Assembly (NCBI RefSeq): GCF_018860705.1
Contig: NZ_JAHKQA010000004.1
Span: 182,512-246,511, forward strand
Source: Citreicella sp. C3M06
Lineage (GTDB): Bacteria > Pseudomonadota > Alphaproteobacteria > Rhodobacterales > Rhodobacteraceae
Direction of reading: 5' to 3'
Length of the DNA stretch: 64,000 bases
The first letter of the stretch is position 1. Every line of letters begins with the position of its first letter. Of this stretch, positions 45,805-56,306 are shown in pieces. The position numbers and the translations under genes were made by a program. The notes beneath the pieces are model-generated. The model was given only the letters and a program-made list of their open reading frames with translations, did no database searches and was not told the origin of the DNA.

Positions 45805-46671
45805 ATGGACCTGCGCGCGATCATGATGGGGCTGGCCTTTGCGGTCATGTGGTCCTCGGCCTTTACGTCGGCGCGGGTCATCGTGCTGGCCGCGCCGCCG
45901 ATGGGGGCGCTGGCGCTGCGGTTTCTCGTCTCGGGGGTGATCGCCATCGTCATCGCGCTTGCCTTGGGGCAGACATGGCGGCTGACGCGGCCGCAATGGC
46001 GCGCGACGATCATCTTCGGCATCTGCCAGAACGCGCTGTACCTTGGGCTGAACTTCGTTGCGATGCAGACGGTGCAGGCGTCGCTGGCCTCGATCATCGC
46101 GTCGGCGATGCCGCTGATTGTGGCGTTGGCAAGCTGGCTGTGGCTGGGCGAGCGGATGAAACCCATCGGCTATGCGGGGCTGATGGCCGGGGTGCTGGGC
46201 GTGGCGATCATCATGGGGGCGAGGCTGTCGGGCGGCGCGGACCCGCTGGGCATTGCGCTGTGCATCGGCGGGGTGCTGTCGCTGGCGCTGGCAACGCTGT
46301 CGGTTCGGGGGGCGTCGGGCGGGGGCAACGTGATGATGATCGTGGGGCTTCAGATGCTGGTTGGCAGCGCGCTGTTGTGGCCGCTGGCACTGGCGTTCGA
46401 GACCTTTGCCATCGACTGGTCGTGGCAGCTTGGCGTGGCCTTTTCCTATACGGTGCTGGTGCCGGGCGTCGCGGCGACCTTCATGTGGATGCTGCTGGTG
46501 AACCGCATCGGCGCGACACAGGCCGCGACCTTCCATTTTCTCAACCCGGTGTTCGGGGTCGGGCTGGCGGCGCTGCTGCTGGGCGAATCCATGAGCTTGT
46601 GGGATGCAATCGGCGTGGCGATTGTCACCGTTGGCATTCTCGCCGTGCAGCGGGCGCGGGCGTCGGTCTGA
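45805..46671 (+). CDS. DMT-superfamily (EamA) transporter
   Basis: A 288-residue inner-membrane protein with ten hydrophobic segments. FAVMWSSAFTSARVIVLAAPPMGALALRFLVSG and the later half RIGATQAATFHFLNPVFGVGLAALLLGE are typical EamA pieces. A GGAG site lies about 10 bases before the ATG at 45805. It belongs to a broad family of drug/metabolite exporters; the substrate is unknown. It is followed by aroC in the opposite direction. Confidence 0.9.
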   Translation: MDLRAIMMGLAFAVMWSSAFTSARVIVLAAPPMGALALRFLVSGVIAIVIALALGQTWRLTRPQWRATIIFGICQNALYLGLNFVAMQTVQASLASIIASAMPLIVALASWLWLGERMKPIGYAGLMAGVLGVAIIMGARLSGGADPLGIALCIGGVLSLALATLSVRGASGGGNVMMIVGLQMLVGSALLWPLALAFETFAIDWSWQLGVAFSYTVLVPGVAATFMWMLLVNRIGATQAATFHFLNPVFGVGLAALLLGESMSLWDAIGVAIVTVGILAVQRARASV

Positions 46672-46769
46672 TCTGGGCGGACGACCGAGCCAAGCGCCCG
46701 CGCGCTGAAGTGCTCTCTTGATCGAGCCGCGCGATGATCCGGGGGCGCGCCGGACCATCGCGGTTACGG

Positions 46770-47870
46770 TCAGCCGATCTTGCCGCGGTTTTCGCCGATT
46801 TGCCCGCGATGCAGCAGCAGATGGTCAAGCAGGACACAGGCCATCATCGCCTCGCCCACCGGCACGGCGCGAATGCCGACGCAGGGATCGTGGCGCCCCT
46901 TGGTGATGATCTCGGTATCTTCGCCCGACTTGGTGATCGTCTTGCGGGTGGTGAGGATCGACGAGGTCGGTTTGACGGCAAAGCGCAGCACGACCTCCTG
47001 TCCGGTGGAAATACCGCCAAGGATGCCGCCGGCATGGTTCGAGTTATAGACCGGCCCGTCTGGCCCCATCGAGATCTCGTCGGCATTGTCCGACCCGCGC
47101 AGCAGGGCAGCGGCCATGCCATCGCCGATTTCGACCGCTTTCACCGCGTTTATCGACATCATCGCCGCCGCAAGATCGGTATCGAGCTTGCCATAGATCG
47201 GCGCGCCCAGCCCGGCGGGGACGCCGCGGGCCACCACCTCGATCACCGCGCCGATACTGTCGCCCGACTTGCGCAGCGCATCAAGGTCACCCGCCCAGTC
47301 CTGAGCGGTCTGGGCATCGGGGCACCAGAACGGGTTTTCGCCCACCTGCGCCAGATCGAACCGCGCCCGGTCGATGGCGCGCGGGCCCATCTGCACCATG
47401 TAGCCGGTGATCTCGATCCCCGGCGCCAGCATGTCCAGCGCGGCCCGCGCCAGCCCACCAGCGGCAACCCGCGCCGCCGTTTCGCGCGCCGAAGACCGCC
47501 CGCCGCCGCGATAATCGCGGATACCGTATTTCTGCCAATAGGTGATGTCGGCGTGACCGGGGCGGAATTTCTCGGCAATCTCGCCGTAATCCTTCGACCG
47601 CTGGTCGGTGTTTTCGATCATCAGCTGCACCGGGGTGCCGGTGGTCTGACCTTCGAACACGCCCGACAGGATCTTCACCGCATCCGGTTCGCGCCGCTGC
47701 GTGGTATACTTGTTCTGCCCCGGTTTGCGCCGATCGAGCCAGAGCTGAAGCATCGCCTCATCAATGGCAACGCCCGGCGGGCAGCCATCGACGGTCGCCC
47801 CAAGCGCGGGGCCATGGCTTTCGCCCCAAGTGGTGACGCGAAACAGGTGGCCGAAACTGTTCAGGCTCAT
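46770..47870 (-). CDS. aroC: Chorismate synthase
   Basis: A 366-residue chorismate synthase, the last enzyme of the shikimate pathway, using reduced FMN. The sequence starts [29 protein letters not shown], has the basic [27 protein letters not shown] and [14 protein letters not shown], with a later [15 protein letters not shown]; all key His residues are in place. The gene is single and divergent to the riboswitch-driven thi operon. Confidence 0.97.
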   Translation of the reverse strand: MSLNSFGHLFRVTTWGESHGPALGATVDGCPPGVAIDEAMLQLWLDRRKPGQNKYTTQRREPDAVKILSGVFEGQTTGTPVQLMIENTDQRSKDYGEIAEKFRPGHADITYWQKYGIRDYRGGGRSSARETAARVAAGGLARAALDMLAPGIEITGYMVQMGPRAIDRARFDLAQVGENPFWCPDAQTAQDWAGDLDALRKSGDSIGAVIEVVARGVPAGLGAPIYGKLDTDLAAAMMSINAVKAVEIGDGMAAALLRGSDNADEISMGPDGPVYNSNHAGGILGGISTGQEVVLRFAVKPTSSILTTRKTITKSGEDTEIITKGRHDPCVGIRAVPVGEAMMACVLLDHLLLHRGQIGENRGKIG

Positions 47871-47959
47871 GGCGGGCTCCTCTGCTGACGGGTTCTGTTA
47901 GGGCAGCCGCGCCCGCGTCTCAAGGGAAATCCCCTTGCCAGAGGCCTTACGCGCCGCTA

Positions 47960-48055
47960 CGAGTCAGCCCACCTCGGGGTGCCTGAGAGGGCTGAGATGC
48001 GCAATGCGAACCCGTTGAACCTGACCCGGTTAACACCGGCGGAGGGAAGGTGACG
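47960..48055 (+). ncRNA. TPP riboswitch (THI element)
   Basis: The thiamin-pyrophosphate aptamer is readable in order: CTCGGGGTGCC (about 47973-47983), CTGAGAGGGCTGAGATGC, then GAACCCGTTGAACCTGA and CCGGTTAACACCGG with GGAGGGAAGG. It lies 60 bases before thiB and should switch off the transporter when TPP is abundant, probably by hiding the ribosome site. Confidence 0.95.
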
Positions 48056-48114
48056 GCACCCAGATCACCGGGATAGCCCAGTCTTGCCCTCTCGCCGCAA
48101 GAATGGAGGATGCC

Positions 48115-49098
48115 ATGAAAACGGCCATCACCTTTGCAGCGGGATGCGTTCTGGCCAGCGGCGCGCTGGCGGACACCCCTGTCCTGACGGTTTACGCGGC
48201 GGATTACATCGCCTCGGAATGGGGCCCCGGCCCGAAGATCGAAGAGATGTTCGAAGAGACCTGCGGCTGCGATCTGCAATTCTCGCCCGGCGATCTGATG
48301 CCACGCCTGCTGCTCGAGGGCGGGCGCACCGAGGCCGATGTGGTCATGGGGCTGAACAGCGACGTGACGAAGAAGGCGCGCGAAAGCGGCTTGTTCGCGC
48401 CGCACGGGGTCGATCTGTCGCCGCTGACGCTGCCGGTGGCGTGGGAGGATGACATTTTCCTGCCCTATGATTACAGCGCCACGGCCTTTATCTACGACAC
48501 AACGCGCCTGCCGAACCCGCCCGAAAGCTTTGAGGCGCTGCTGGAGGCGGATGACGACATCAGCATCGTGATTCAGGATCCGCGCAGCTCGATCTCCGGG
48601 CTGGCGACAGTGCTTTGGGTCGAAAAGGTGTTTGGCGATCGCGCGCAAGAAGCTTGGGGCAAGCTTGCGCCCAAGATCCTGACCTCTACCAAGACGTGGT
48701 CGGAAAGCTATGGCCTGTTCACCGATGGCGAGGCCGACATGGTGATGAGCTACGTCGCCAGCCCGGCCTATCACATCATCGCCGAAGGGGATCGCACCAA
48801 GAAGGCGGCGATCTTCCCCGAGGGGCATTACTTCATGGTGCAGCTCGCGGCAAAGATCGCCAGTACCGATCAGCCCGAACTGGCCGATGACTTCATGCAA
48901 TTCGTCCTGTCGGAACCGTTTCAGACGATGATCGCCACCGGCGACTGGTCGTTCCCGGCGGCGCTGCCGCAGGAGAAATGGCCCGAAGGGTTCAAGGAAT
49001 TGCAGATCCCCGAGACGGTGCTGTTCTATTCCGAGGACGAAGCTGCCGATCTGCGTGACAAGGCCATCGAGGCCTGGCGCGCGGCGCTGTCGCAGTAA
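48115..49098 (+). CDS. thiB: Thiamine ABC transporter substrate-binding protein
   Basis: A 327-residue periplasmic binding protein starting at the ATG at 48115 (GGAGG just upstream), with a signal peptide MKTAITFAAGCVLASGALA. TVYAADYIASEWGPGPKIEEMFE and the later MVMSYVASPAYH match thiamine-binding ThiB. The TPP riboswitch before it supports the assignment. It delivers thiamine to ThiP. Confidence 0.92.
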   Translation: MKTAITFAAGCVLASGALADTPVLTVYAADYIASEWGPGPKIEEMFEETCGCDLQFSPGDLMPRLLLEGGRTEADVVMGLNSDVTKKARESGLFAPHGVDLSPLTLPVAWEDDIFLPYDYSATAFIYDTTRLPNPPESFEALLEADDDISIVIQDPRSSISGLATVLWVEKVFGDRAQEAWGKLAPKILTSTKTWSESYGLFTDGEADMVMSYVASPAYHIIAEGDRTKKAAIFPEGHYFMVQLAAKIASTDQPELADDFMQFVLSEPFQTMIATGDWSFPAALPQEKWPEGFKELQIPETVLFYSEDEAADLRDKAIEAWRAALSQ

Positions 49099-49107
49099 GG
49101 GCTGGCG

Positions 49108-50622
49108 TTGACGATCTGGCAGGGGCGGGGCCCCGCCGTTGTTGCCGGGCTTGCCGTGGCGGGGCTGACCCTTGGTCCGGTGGCGGCGGTGCTCTGGCGG
49201 GCCGAAGGCCTCGGCGCGCCCGGCCCCGCCGACTGGCTGGCGGTCCGGTTCACCCTGATGCAGGCGCTGCTGTCGGCGGGGCTGAGCGTGCTGCTGGCGA
49301 TCCCGGTGGCGCGGGCGCTGGCGCGGCGCCGGTTTCGCGGGCGCGGCGCGCTGGTGGCGTTGATGGGCGCGCCGTTCATCCTGCCGGTGATCGTGGCGGT
49401 GCTGGGCCTGCTGTCGGTGTTTGGCCGCAGCGGCGTGCTGAACGATGGCCTTGGACTGCTTGGCCTGCCGAGCGTAAAGATTTACGGGCTGCAAGGTGTT
49501 CTGGTGGCGCATGTGTTTTACAATCTGCCCTTGGCGGTGCGGCTATTGCTTCAGGCGTGGCTGGCGATCCCGTCAGAACGCTTTCGGCTGGCGGCCTCGC
49601 TGGGGCTGACACCGATGGCGATGTTCCGCACCCTTGAATGGCCGATGCTGCTGCGCATCGTTCCCGGCGCCTTTGCGGTGATTTTCGTGATCTGCCTGTC
49701 GAGCTTTGCCGTCGCGCTGGCGCTTGGCGGCGGGCCGCGGGCCACCACGGTCGAGCTGGCGATCTATCAGGCTGTGCGCTTTGATTTCGATCTGGGGCGG
49801 GCGGCGCTGCTGTCGGTGATCCAGCTGGTGCTGGCGCTATGTGCCGGGCTGGTGGCGCTGAAGCTGGGCACCGGGGCGGGCTTTGGCGCTGGCCTCGACC
49901 GGGCGCAGCAGCGCTGGGACGGAAGCGCGGTGCTGGATGCGGCGTGGCTGGCACTGGCGGCGCTTTTCCTGATGCTGCCGCTTGGGATGGTGGTTCTGAA
50001 AGGGCTTCCGGGACTGGCGTTGCTGGGGGCGGGGACGTGGCAGGCGGCGGGCAATTCGATTGCCGTGGCGCTGGCCTCGACCGTGCTGTGCATCGGTTGG
50101 GCGCTGCCACTGGCAACACGGCGCGGCGAGATGATCGGGATTCTGGGCATCGCGCTGTCGCCTCTGGTGCTGGGCACCGGCCTGTTCCTGATCGTGCGGC
50201 CCTTTGTGAACCCGTTGTCGGTTGCCTTGCCGGTGACGGTGCTGGTCAACGCGCTGGTCTCGCTGCCGTTTGCGCTGCGCATCCTGCGCCCCGAGGCCGA
50301 GGCGGTGCGTCATGACTATGCGCGCCTGTCGCAGGCGCTGGGGCTGACGCCGCTGGCGTGGCTGCGGCTGGTCCTGCTGCCCCGGCTGCGCCGCCCGCTG
50401 GGTTTTGCGGCGGGGCTGACGGCGGCGCTGTCGATGGGCGATCTCGGGGTGATCGCGCTGTTCGCCGACCCGGACCGGGCAACGCTGCCGTTGCAGGTCT
50501 ATCGGTTGATGGGGGCCTACCGGATGGAGGCGGCCTCGGGGGCGGCGCTGTTGCTGCTCGTGCTCAGCTTCGGGGCGTTCTGGATCTTTGACAGGGGAGG
50601 GCGGGTGAATGTTGACGCTTGA
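49108..50622 (+). CDS. thiP: Thiamine ABC transporter permease
   Basis: A 504-residue inner-membrane permease with two fused halves of the FbpB/ThiP kind and about 12 spans. It starts with a TTG 9 bases after thiB. LMGAPFILPVIVAVLGLLSVFGRSGVLNDGLGLLG in the first half and the coupling segments LAASLGLTPMAMFRTLEWPMLLR and LSQALGLTPLAWLRLVLLPRLRRPL show the two EAA loops. Its stop overlaps the thiQ start by 14 bases. Confidence 0.92.
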   Translation: MTIWQGRGPAVVAGLAVAGLTLGPVAAVLWRAEGLGAPGPADWLAVRFTLMQALLSAGLSVLLAIPVARALARRRFRGRGALVALMGAPFILPVIVAVLGLLSVFGRSGVLNDGLGLLGLPSVKIYGLQGVLVAHVFYNLPLAVRLLLQAWLAIPSERFRLAASLGLTPMAMFRTLEWPMLLRIVPGAFAVIFVICLSSFAVALALGGGPRATTVELAIYQAVRFDFDLGRAALLSVIQLVLALCAGLVALKLGTGAGFGAGLDRAQQRWDGSAVLDAAWLALAALFLMLPLGMVVLKGLPGLALLGAGTWQAAGNSIAVALASTVLCIGWALPLATRRGEMIGILGIALSPLVLGTGLFLIVRPFVNPLSVALPVTVLVNALVSLPFALRILRPEAEAVRHDYARLSQALGLTPLAWLRLVLLPRLRRPLGFAAGLTAALSMGDLGVIALFADPDRATLPLQVYRLMGAYRMEAASGAALLLLVLSFGAFWIFDRGGRVNVDA

Positions 50623-51307
50623 GGCGCTGCGCTACCAGACGGGCGATTTCTCCATCGGGGCCGATTTCACCCTGCCACAGGGGCGGCGCGTGGCGATTGT
50701 CGGGCCGTCGGGGGCGGGCAAATCGACCCTGCTTGACCTCGTGGCCGGGTTTCTCGCACCGGTATCGGGGCGGGTGCTGTGGCAGGGGCAGGACATCACT
50801 GCCGCGCCGCCGAACAAGAGACCGGTGGCGATGCTGTTTCAGGAAAACAACCTGTTCCCGCATCTCGATCTGCTGCGCAATCTTGGGCTGGCCCTGCGCC
50901 CAGATGGTGGCAGGCTGCGGCAGGCCGAGCGCGATGCCATCGAGACGGCGCTGGCCCGCGTCGGGCTCGACGGCATGAGCGGGCGCAAGCCGGGCGCCTT
51001 GTCGGGCGGTCAGCAAAGCCGCGCGGCGCTGGCGCGGGTGCTGCTTCAGGCGCGGCCGGTGATCGCGCTCGACGAGCCGTTCGCGGCGCTTGGCCCGGCG
51101 CTCAAGTCCGAGATGCTGGCGCTGGTGCGCGACGTGGCACAAGAGCTGGGCGCGCTGGTGCTGCTGGTCAGCCACGATCCGGGCGATGCGCTGGGATTTG
51201 CGCAGGAAACGGTGCTGGTGGCGGAGGGCGCCGCGCAGCCACCCATGGACACGCAGCACCTGTTCGCCGATCCGCCCGACGCGCTGCGCGCCTATCTGGG
51301 CCGGTAA
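50609..51307 (+). CDS. thiQ: Thiamine ABC transporter ATP-binding protein
   Basis: A 232-residue ABC ATPase beginning inside the end of thiP. Walker A is GPSGAGKSTLLDLVAGF, signature ALSGGQQSRAALARVLLQ, Walker B VIALDEPFAALGPAL, with the switch His at LLVSHDPGDAL. It completes the thiBPQ importer under TPP riboswitch control. Residues after the switch His are short, as in ThiQ. Confidence 0.93.
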   Translation: MLTLEALRYQTGDFSIGADFTLPQGRRVAIVGPSGAGKSTLLDLVAGFLAPVSGRVLWQGQDITAAPPNKRPVAMLFQENNLFPHLDLLRNLGLALRPDGGRLRQAERDAIETALARVGLDGMSGRKPGALSGGQQSRAALARVLLQARPVIALDEPFAALGPALKSEMLALVRDVAQELGALVLLVSHDPGDALGFAQETVLVAEGAAQPPMDTQHLFADPPDALRAYLGR

Positions 51308-51611
51308 ACGCGGTGGCACGGCGCGGGCGGCCCGCCGCGTGATGCAGGTGGGGCTGGCGCGACAGGTTTTGCAGGAATGCCAGCCGCATCGACATTGGCG
51401 CTTGGATCGTGGGGCGATCCGGTGACGGGCGTGCCGGGACAGCACGTCAGTGGCGGCAGGGCTGTCGAGGAGGGCTGTTGTGGCTGAACGCTGGCAGGCC
51501 GTCACAGCGTCGCACCAGCGAAAATGCTGAGGGGCAAACTGGCGCGGCGCGCGCGCCAGCTTCAGGTCATGCCCCGCCGCCGCGCGGCAGGGCATCTTGT
51601 TTCACGTGAAC
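51308..51611. other. Intergenic region between thiQ and petC
   Basis: About 304 bases between convergent operons. I saw no gene, repeat copy or clear terminator with a T run. Confidence 0.4.
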
Positions 51612-52394
51612 TCAGAGCTTGTGTTTGATCGGACGCCAGAGACGCTTGTTGGTCAGGTACAGCAGCGAGGCGAGGATCACGAGGAAGATCACCCCGGTAA
51701 AGCCTGCCTGCTTGCGCGCCATCATCTTCGGCTCTGCTGCCCACATCAGGAAGGCCGCGACGTCCTGCGCCTCGTGGTCCAGCGCGTTGGAATGGCCGTC
51801 GGCATATTCCACGTCTTCGCCCATAAGCGGTGGGGCCATGGCGATCCATCCGGTCGAGAAGGCGGTGTTCTCGTAGAAGGTGGTGCCCGCTTCGACCTTT
51901 TCCTCGCCCGTGTAGCCGGTGAGGATAGACGCGATGTATTCCGCCCCGCCCATGCCTTTGAACAGCTGGTTCAGGCCAGTGCCATAGGGGCCATGAAAGC
52001 CGGCGCGCGCCTTTGCCATCAGCGACAGGTCAGGTGCGCCTACCCCGTCATTGACCGGGAAATGGTCGGTCGGGGTCGCGGGGCGGTAGTCATCCAGCTC
52101 GGCGTCGAAGATCTCGAAGTTCTGCGCCGCGTAGGCGCGGACCTCGTCTTCCGAGAAATGCGGGCCGCCCTCGTCGCCGAGGCTGCGCAAGGGCACGTAG
52201 CGCAGACCGTGGCAGGCCGAGCAGACCTCGGTAAAGACCTGCAAGCCGCGCTGAAGCTGGGCCTGATCGAAGGCGCCGAAGGGGCCTTCGAACGAGAAGT
52301 CGAAATCCTCGACATGGCCGCCTTCTCCGGCAGCAAAGGCGCTGCCGGCAAGGCCGAGGACCACTGCGGACGAAAGGGCAAGTTTTCTGAACAT
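51612..52394 (-). CDS. petC: Cytochrome c1 of the bc1 complex
   Basis: A 260-residue cytochrome c1, started at the ATG at 52394 (AAAGGA upstream) with a cleaved signal peptide ([21 protein letters not shown]). The heme c is bound by the Cys pair in [24 protein letters not shown] (CxxCH), with a Met ligand in the later [21 protein letters not shown] segments. One membrane anchor near the C-terminus ([14 protein letters not shown]) keeps it in the inner membrane. It passes electrons from the Rieske protein to cytochrome c2. Confidence 0.97.
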   Translation of the reverse strand: MFRKLALSSAVVLGLAGSAFAAGEGGHVEDFDFSFEGPFGAFDQAQLQRGLQVFTEVCSACHGLRYVPLRSLGDEGGPHFSEDEVRAYAAQNFEIFDAELDDYRPATPTDHFPVNDGVGAPDLSLMAKARAGFHGPYGTGLNQLFKGMGGAEYIASILTGYTGEEKVEAGTTFYENTAFSTGWIAMAPPLMGEDVEYADGHSNALDHEAQDVAAFLMWAAEPKMMARKQAGFTGVIFLVILASLLYLTNKRLWRPIKHKL

Positions 52395-52411
52395 GATTTC
52401 TGTCCTTTCTC

Positions 52412-53740
52412 TCACTCGGCCGGTGTCTTGGTCGAGGACTTGCCGTAATGGCTTTCGAAGTCTTCTTCGATGGTCGCGGGCTGCGGCAGCGGCTTTTCGA
52501 ACACGCCCAGCAGCGGCAGGATCACGAAGAAATAGCCGAACCAGTAGGCCGCACCGATCAGCGAGAAGCTGGCATAGGGCTCTTCGGCGGGCATGGCGCC
52601 AAGCCACATCAGCGCGATGAAGTCGATCACCAGAAGCCAGAACCACCACTTGAACTGCGGGCGGTACTTGCCCGAGCGCACCGACGAGGTGTCGAGCCAG
52701 GGCGCGAGCGCCATGGCAATGATCGCGCCGAACATCGCCAGCACACCAAAGAACTTGGCATCGACGATGCCGCCGGTGACGAAGCTGGCGATCTGCACCA
52801 CCCAGACTTCCGATGTGAAGGCGCGCAGGATCGCGTAGAACGGCAGGAAATACCATTCGGGCACGATATGCGCCGGCGTCGAAAGCGGGTTCGCTTCGAG
52901 GTAGTTGTCCGGGTGACCGAGGTAGTTCGGCATGAAGCCGACGATGGCCCAGAACACCGCGAGGATGACCGCCAGCGCGAACACGTCCTTGATGACGTAA
53001 TAGGGCCAGAACGGCACCGTGTCCTTTTCAGCCTCGGCCTTGGACCCGCGGCGCACCTCGACCCCGGTGGGGTTGTTGTTGCCGGTGGTGTGGAAGGCCC
53101 AGATATGCACCGCCACCAGCGCGGCGATGACAAAGGGCAGCAGATAGTGCAGCGAGAAGAAGCGGTTGAGCGTGGCGTTATCGACCGCCGGCCCGCCGAG
53201 CAGCCATGTCTGAAGCGCCTCGCCGACAAAGGGGATGGCGCCGAACAGGCCGGTGATCACCGTCGCGCCCCAGAAGGACATCTGCCCCCAGGGAAGCACG
53301 TAGCCCATGAAGGCGGTGCCCATCATGCACAGGTAGATCAGCATCCCGACGATCCACGTCACCTCGCGCGGGGATTTGTAGCTGCCGTAATACAGCCCGC
53401 GGAAGATGTGCAGGTAGACCGCGACAAAGAACAGCGATGCGCCGTTGGCATGCAGGTAGCGCAGCATATAGCCGCCGTTGACGTCGCGCATGATGTGTTC
53501 GACCGACGCAAAGGCCATGTCCACATGCGGCGTGTAATGCATCACCAGCACGATGCCGGTGATGATCTGAAGCGCCAGACAGAAGGTCAGGATGATGCCC
53601 CAGATCCACATCCAGTTCAGGTTCTTGGGCGTGGGGATCATGATGGTGTCGACAAGAAGACCGACAATCGGAAGCCGCTTGTGCAGCCAGCGTTCGCCGC
53701 TTGTCTTCGGCTCGTAATGGTCGTGCGGAATACCGGACAT
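52412..53740 (-). CDS. petB: Cytochrome b of the bc1 complex
   Basis: A 442-residue cytochrome b with eight spans, GGGAGG before the ATG at 53740. The bL/bH heme ligands His pairs lie on two helices ([23 protein letters not shown] and [20 protein letters not shown]), [15 protein letters not shown] is the quinol-site PEWY motif. It binds ubiquinol at Qo and ubiquinone at Qi. The extended C-terminus ([14 protein letters not shown]) is typical for Rhodobacteraceae. Middle gene of petABC. Confidence 0.97.
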   Translation of the reverse strand: MSGIPHDHYEPKTSGERWLHKRLPIVGLLVDTIMIPTPKNLNWMWIWGIILTFCLALQIITGIVLVMHYTPHVDMAFASVEHIMRDVNGGYMLRYLHANGASLFFVAVYLHIFRGLYYGSYKSPREVTWIVGMLIYLCMMGTAFMGYVLPWGQMSFWGATVITGLFGAIPFVGEALQTWLLGGPAVDNATLNRFFSLHYLLPFVIAALVAVHIWAFHTTGNNNPTGVEVRRGSKAEAEKDTVPFWPYYVIKDVFALAVILAVFWAIVGFMPNYLGHPDNYLEANPLSTPAHIVPEWYFLPFYAILRAFTSEVWVVQIASFVTGGIVDAKFFGVLAMFGAIIAMALAPWLDTSSVRSGKYRPQFKWWFWLLVIDFIALMWLGAMPAEEPYASFSLIGAAYWFGYFFVILPLLGVFEKPLPQPATIEEDFESHYGKSSTKTPAE

Positions 53741-53751
53741 TCGCCCCTCCC

Positions 53752-54327
53752 TTATCCCAGAAGAATGGTGGTTTCTTCGACGAATTCCGCGACGGGAACC
53801 GGAAGGTTCTGCGGCGCCGGGCCTTTGCGGATGCGGCCCGAAGTATCGTAATGCGAGCCGTGGCAGGGGCAGAACCAGCCGCCCGTGCCGCCAGCGGTGA
53901 AATCGCCGGCGTTGCCCAGGGGCACGCAGCCAAGATGCGTGCACACGCCCATCATCACCAGCCATTCGCCGGCCTCGTCCAGCGTGCGGTTGGCGTCGGT
54001 GGCGTCCGATCCGTCGGGCACGTTGGCATTCCGCGCCTGCGCATCGACCAGCGCGCTCATCTCGACGCCTTGTGCGGCTTCGATTTCAGCCTCGGAGCGG
54101 CGGCGGATGAACACCGGCTTGCCGAGCCATTTCACCGTCAGCTGCGTGCCGGTTTCGACACCGGACACGTCGACCCGGATGGTGCTGAGCGCGCGCACGT
54201 CCGCCGACGGGTTCATCTGGTTCACCAGCGGCCAGACGGCGGCGCCGGTTGCCACGACGCCGGCACCGGCGGTGGCGTAGTACAGAAAGTCTCTGCGAGT
54301 GCCTTCGTGATCTTCAGCTTGTGTCAC
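53752..54327 (-). CDS. petA: Rieske iron-sulfur protein of the bc1 complex
   Basis: A 191-residue Rieske protein. I start at the GTG at 54327 with GGAG 8 bases upstream, so it begins [21 protein letters not shown]; the RR in TRRDF marks a Tat signal anchor that stays uncleaved. The [2Fe-2S] cluster is bound by CTHLGC and CPCHGSHYD, and [20 protein letters not shown] is the membrane anchor and hinge. First gene of petABC, transcribed leftward. Confidence 0.95.
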   Translation of the reverse strand: MTQAEDHEGTRRDFLYYATAGAGVVATGAAVWPLVNQMNPSADVRALSTIRVDVSGVETGTQLTVKWLGKPVFIRRRSEAEIEAAQGVEMSALVDAQARNANVPDGSDATDANRTLDEAGEWLVMMGVCTHLGCVPLGNAGDFTAGGTGGWFCPCHGSHYDTSGRIRKGPAPQNLPVPVAEFVEETTILLG

Positions 54328-54547
54328 GGGGTGTTCTCCAATCCTCAGTTCCGGCCAAGGCCGGAATCCCTTAGGTAGCCGCGTCCCGATACGGCTTTCC
54401 GTCAGCGTGTTTAGCGGTCTGAAATGTGTCCGTAAAGCGATCATGAAGTTGTGATCGCCTTTCGTGCGCATGTGTCGCAATTGAAACCCGGAGGGGGTAG
54501 GGGTTATGTGCCCTTGTCCCCGCCCTCACAGCTCCCGGAGCGTCTCC

Positions 54548-55207
54548 ATGAAAACACTGATTCTCGCCGCGACCGTTTCCATGGCCGCCCTTGCTGCGTC
54601 GCAATCCGCCGCGCAGGACCTCGAACTTTCGATCTACACCGGCTACCAGACCTCGCCGCACAGCCGGGTGTCCGGCGATTATCCGGGGGGCGGGAGCTAT
54701 GACAAGCTGATCGGCTGGGAAGGCAAGAGCTTCTCGATGCCGATCTACTACGGTATTCGCGGCACGTGGTGGACCACCGACACCCTCGGCTTCGGGCTCG
54801 AATTCTCTCATGACAAGGTCTACGCCCCCGAGGACGAGCGCGAGGATATCGGCTTTTCGCGGATGGAACTGACCGATGGTCTGAACATCGTCACGGTGAA
54901 CGCGATGAAACGCTGGCCGATGCAATGGGGCAAGGCAACGCCCTATGTCGGCGGTGGCCTTGGTATCGCGGTGCCGCATGTCGATGTGGAAACCACCAGC
55001 GGCGACAAGACCTATGGCTATCAGCTGACCGGCCCGGCGATGCGTCTGACTGCGGGCGTGAGCTATCCGATCAACGACCGCTTTGCCGCGTTTGGTGAAT
55101 ACCAGTTCACCTATTCGAGCAACGAGGCCGATCTTGATGGCGACGGATCGTTGAATGTCGACGTCAAGACCAACGCGCTGAACGTCGGCATCACCATGAA
55201 ATTCTGA
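54548..55207 (+). CDS. LpxQ-like outer-membrane beta-barrel (lipid A oxidase family)
   Basis: A 219-residue outer-membrane protein with a signal peptide ([22 protein letters not shown]) and eight probable strands ending in the terminal Phe (MKF). [38 protein letters not shown] and [18 protein letters not shown] recall the LpxQ lipid A oxidase of Rhizobium, which makes 2-aminogluconate in lipid A, from memory of the family. It is divergent to petA and ends in a terminator. An alternative is an OmpA-like barrel. Confidence 0.6.
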   Translation: MKTLILAATVSMAALAASQSAAQDLELSIYTGYQTSPHSRVSGDYPGGGSYDKLIGWEGKSFSMPIYYGIRGTWWTTDTLGFGLEFSHDKVYAPEDEREDIGFSRMELTDGLNIVTVNAMKRWPMQWGKATPYVGGGLGIAVPHVDVETTSGDKTYGYQLTGPAMRLTAGVSYPINDRFAAFGEYQFTYSSNEADLDGDGSLNVDVKTNALNVGITMKF

Positions 55208-55225
55208 CGCCATCCGGCGATGTTG

Positions 55226-55254
55226 AAAGCGCCCCCTGCGAGGGGCGCTTTTTC
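55226..55254. terminator. Bidirectional-type terminator
   Basis: AAAGCGCCCC (55226-55235), loop CTGCGA, GGGGCGCTTT (55242-55251), then TT. It lies between the converging barrel gene (+) and the PhnA-like gene (-). AAA before and TTT after let it work both ways. Confidence 0.88.
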
Positions 55255-55263
55255 ATTTGAAAT

Positions 55264-55554
55264 TCAGCGCTTGCGGACGAATTCAGTGCGCAGCACAAGG
55301 CCCTTGATGGCGTCATGGCGGCAGTCGATCTCATCGGGGTTGTCGGTCAGCCGGATCGACCGGATCACCGTTCCCTGCTTGAGCGTCTGCCCCGCGCCCT
55401 TGACCTTCAGATCCTTGACCAGCACCACCTGATCGCCGTCCGCCAGAAGCGTTCCGGCGGCATCGCGGACCTCGATCATCGGCGCTTCGGCGACGTCAGA
55501 GGCAGGGCCCCATTCGCCGGTTGTCTCGTTGTAGACCCAGTCTTCGTCTGACAT
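55264..55554 (-). CDS. PhnA-like protein, zinc-domain-less
   Basis: A 96-residue cytoplasmic protein whose ATG overlaps the stop of pssA (TGATG). VEVRDAAGTLLADGDQVVLVKDLKVKGAGQTLKQGT and VIRSIRLTDNPDEIDCRHDAIKGLVLRTEFVRK match the C-terminal PhnA (YjdM) domain; the N-terminal zinc-ribbon part of full PhnA is missing and replaced by WVYNETTGEW. Despite the family name, it has no shown role in phosphonates. Coupled to phospholipid genes, its job may be different. Confidence 0.8.
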   Translation of the reverse strand: MSDEDWVYNETTGEWGPASDVAEAPMIEVRDAAGTLLADGDQVVLVKDLKVKGAGQTLKQGTVIRSIRLTDNPDEIDCRHDAIKGLVLRTEFVRKR

Positions 55555-56306
55555 CACTCGGGTGCTCCTTTGCCCATACGGCGTCGTGCGCGCGGCAGCA
55601 TGATGATCACCGCCGCGATATAGGCGATGCAAAAGATCACCAGCGTGATCCACGCATAGGTTACCGCCGCCGCCCCGGCCAGTGCCACCGCGACAAGGAA
55701 GAACTTGGCGCTTTTGCGCGGAATGCGGGTGGTCTTGAACGACCATGTCGGAAAGCGGCTGATCATCGACAGGCCGCAGATCACCATCCACAGCGCCAGA
55801 ATGACATCGGGCAGCAGCGGCCCGGTGCCCAGCCCGAAAGACAGGTACATCGGCAGCATCACCAGCAGCGCCCCGGCGGGCGAGGGCACCCCGGTGAAAA
55901 ACGCATTGTCATGCGCCTTGTCTTCGGATTTGCGCTGCACGTTGAAGCGGGCAAGCCGGACGCAGGCGCAGACGGCAAAGGCCAGAACCGCAAGCCAGCC
56001 AAAGCTGCGGCTGTCGGTGAGCGCCCAATTATACAGCAACATCCCCGGCGCGACGCCGAAGTTGAAGAAATCCGCGAGGCTGTCGAGCTCTGCCCCCATG
56101 CCGGATTCCGATTTCAGCGCGCGGGCGAGGCGGCCATCCATGCCATCGAGCACGGCGGCCAGCAGGATCAGCTGCACCGCGATCTCGTAACTGCCCTGCA
56201 ACCCGAAGCGCACGGCGGTCATGCCGGCGCAAATGGCGATCACCGTCAGCATGTTGGGCAGAAGCTGGATCAGCGTCAGCTTTTCGGTGGCTTGGGGTTC
56301 ATTCAT
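55554..56306 (-). CDS. pssA: CDP-diacylglycerol-serine O-phosphatidyltransferase
   Basis: A 250-residue inner-membrane enzyme, started at the ATG at 56306 within the end of psd (8-base overlap). The CDP-alcohol phosphotransferase signature D-G-x2-A-R-x8-G-x3-D-x3-D is present as [23 protein letters not shown]. It makes phosphatidylserine from CDP-diacylglycerol and serine, which Psd then decarboxylates to phosphatidylethanolamine. Several spans follow the motif. Confidence 0.95.
   Translation of the reverse strand: MNEPQATEKLTLIQLLPNMLTVIAICAGMTAVRFGLQGSYEIAVQLILLAAVLDGMDGRLARALKSESGMGAELDSLADFFNFGVAPGMLLYNWALTDSRSFGWLAVLAFAVCACVRLARFNVQRKSEDKAHDNAFFTGVPSPAGALLVMLPMYLSFGLGTGPLLPDVILALWMVICGLSMISRFPTWSFKTTRIPRKSAKFFLVAVALAGAAAVTYAWITLVIFCIAYIAAVIIMLPRARRRMGKGAPE

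Noticed and set aside
53757..53784. A short stretch resembling the CCAGAAGAA arm of the repeat at the end of petA.
   Set aside because: It is coding sequence for the Rieske C-terminus and lacks the partner arms and core.
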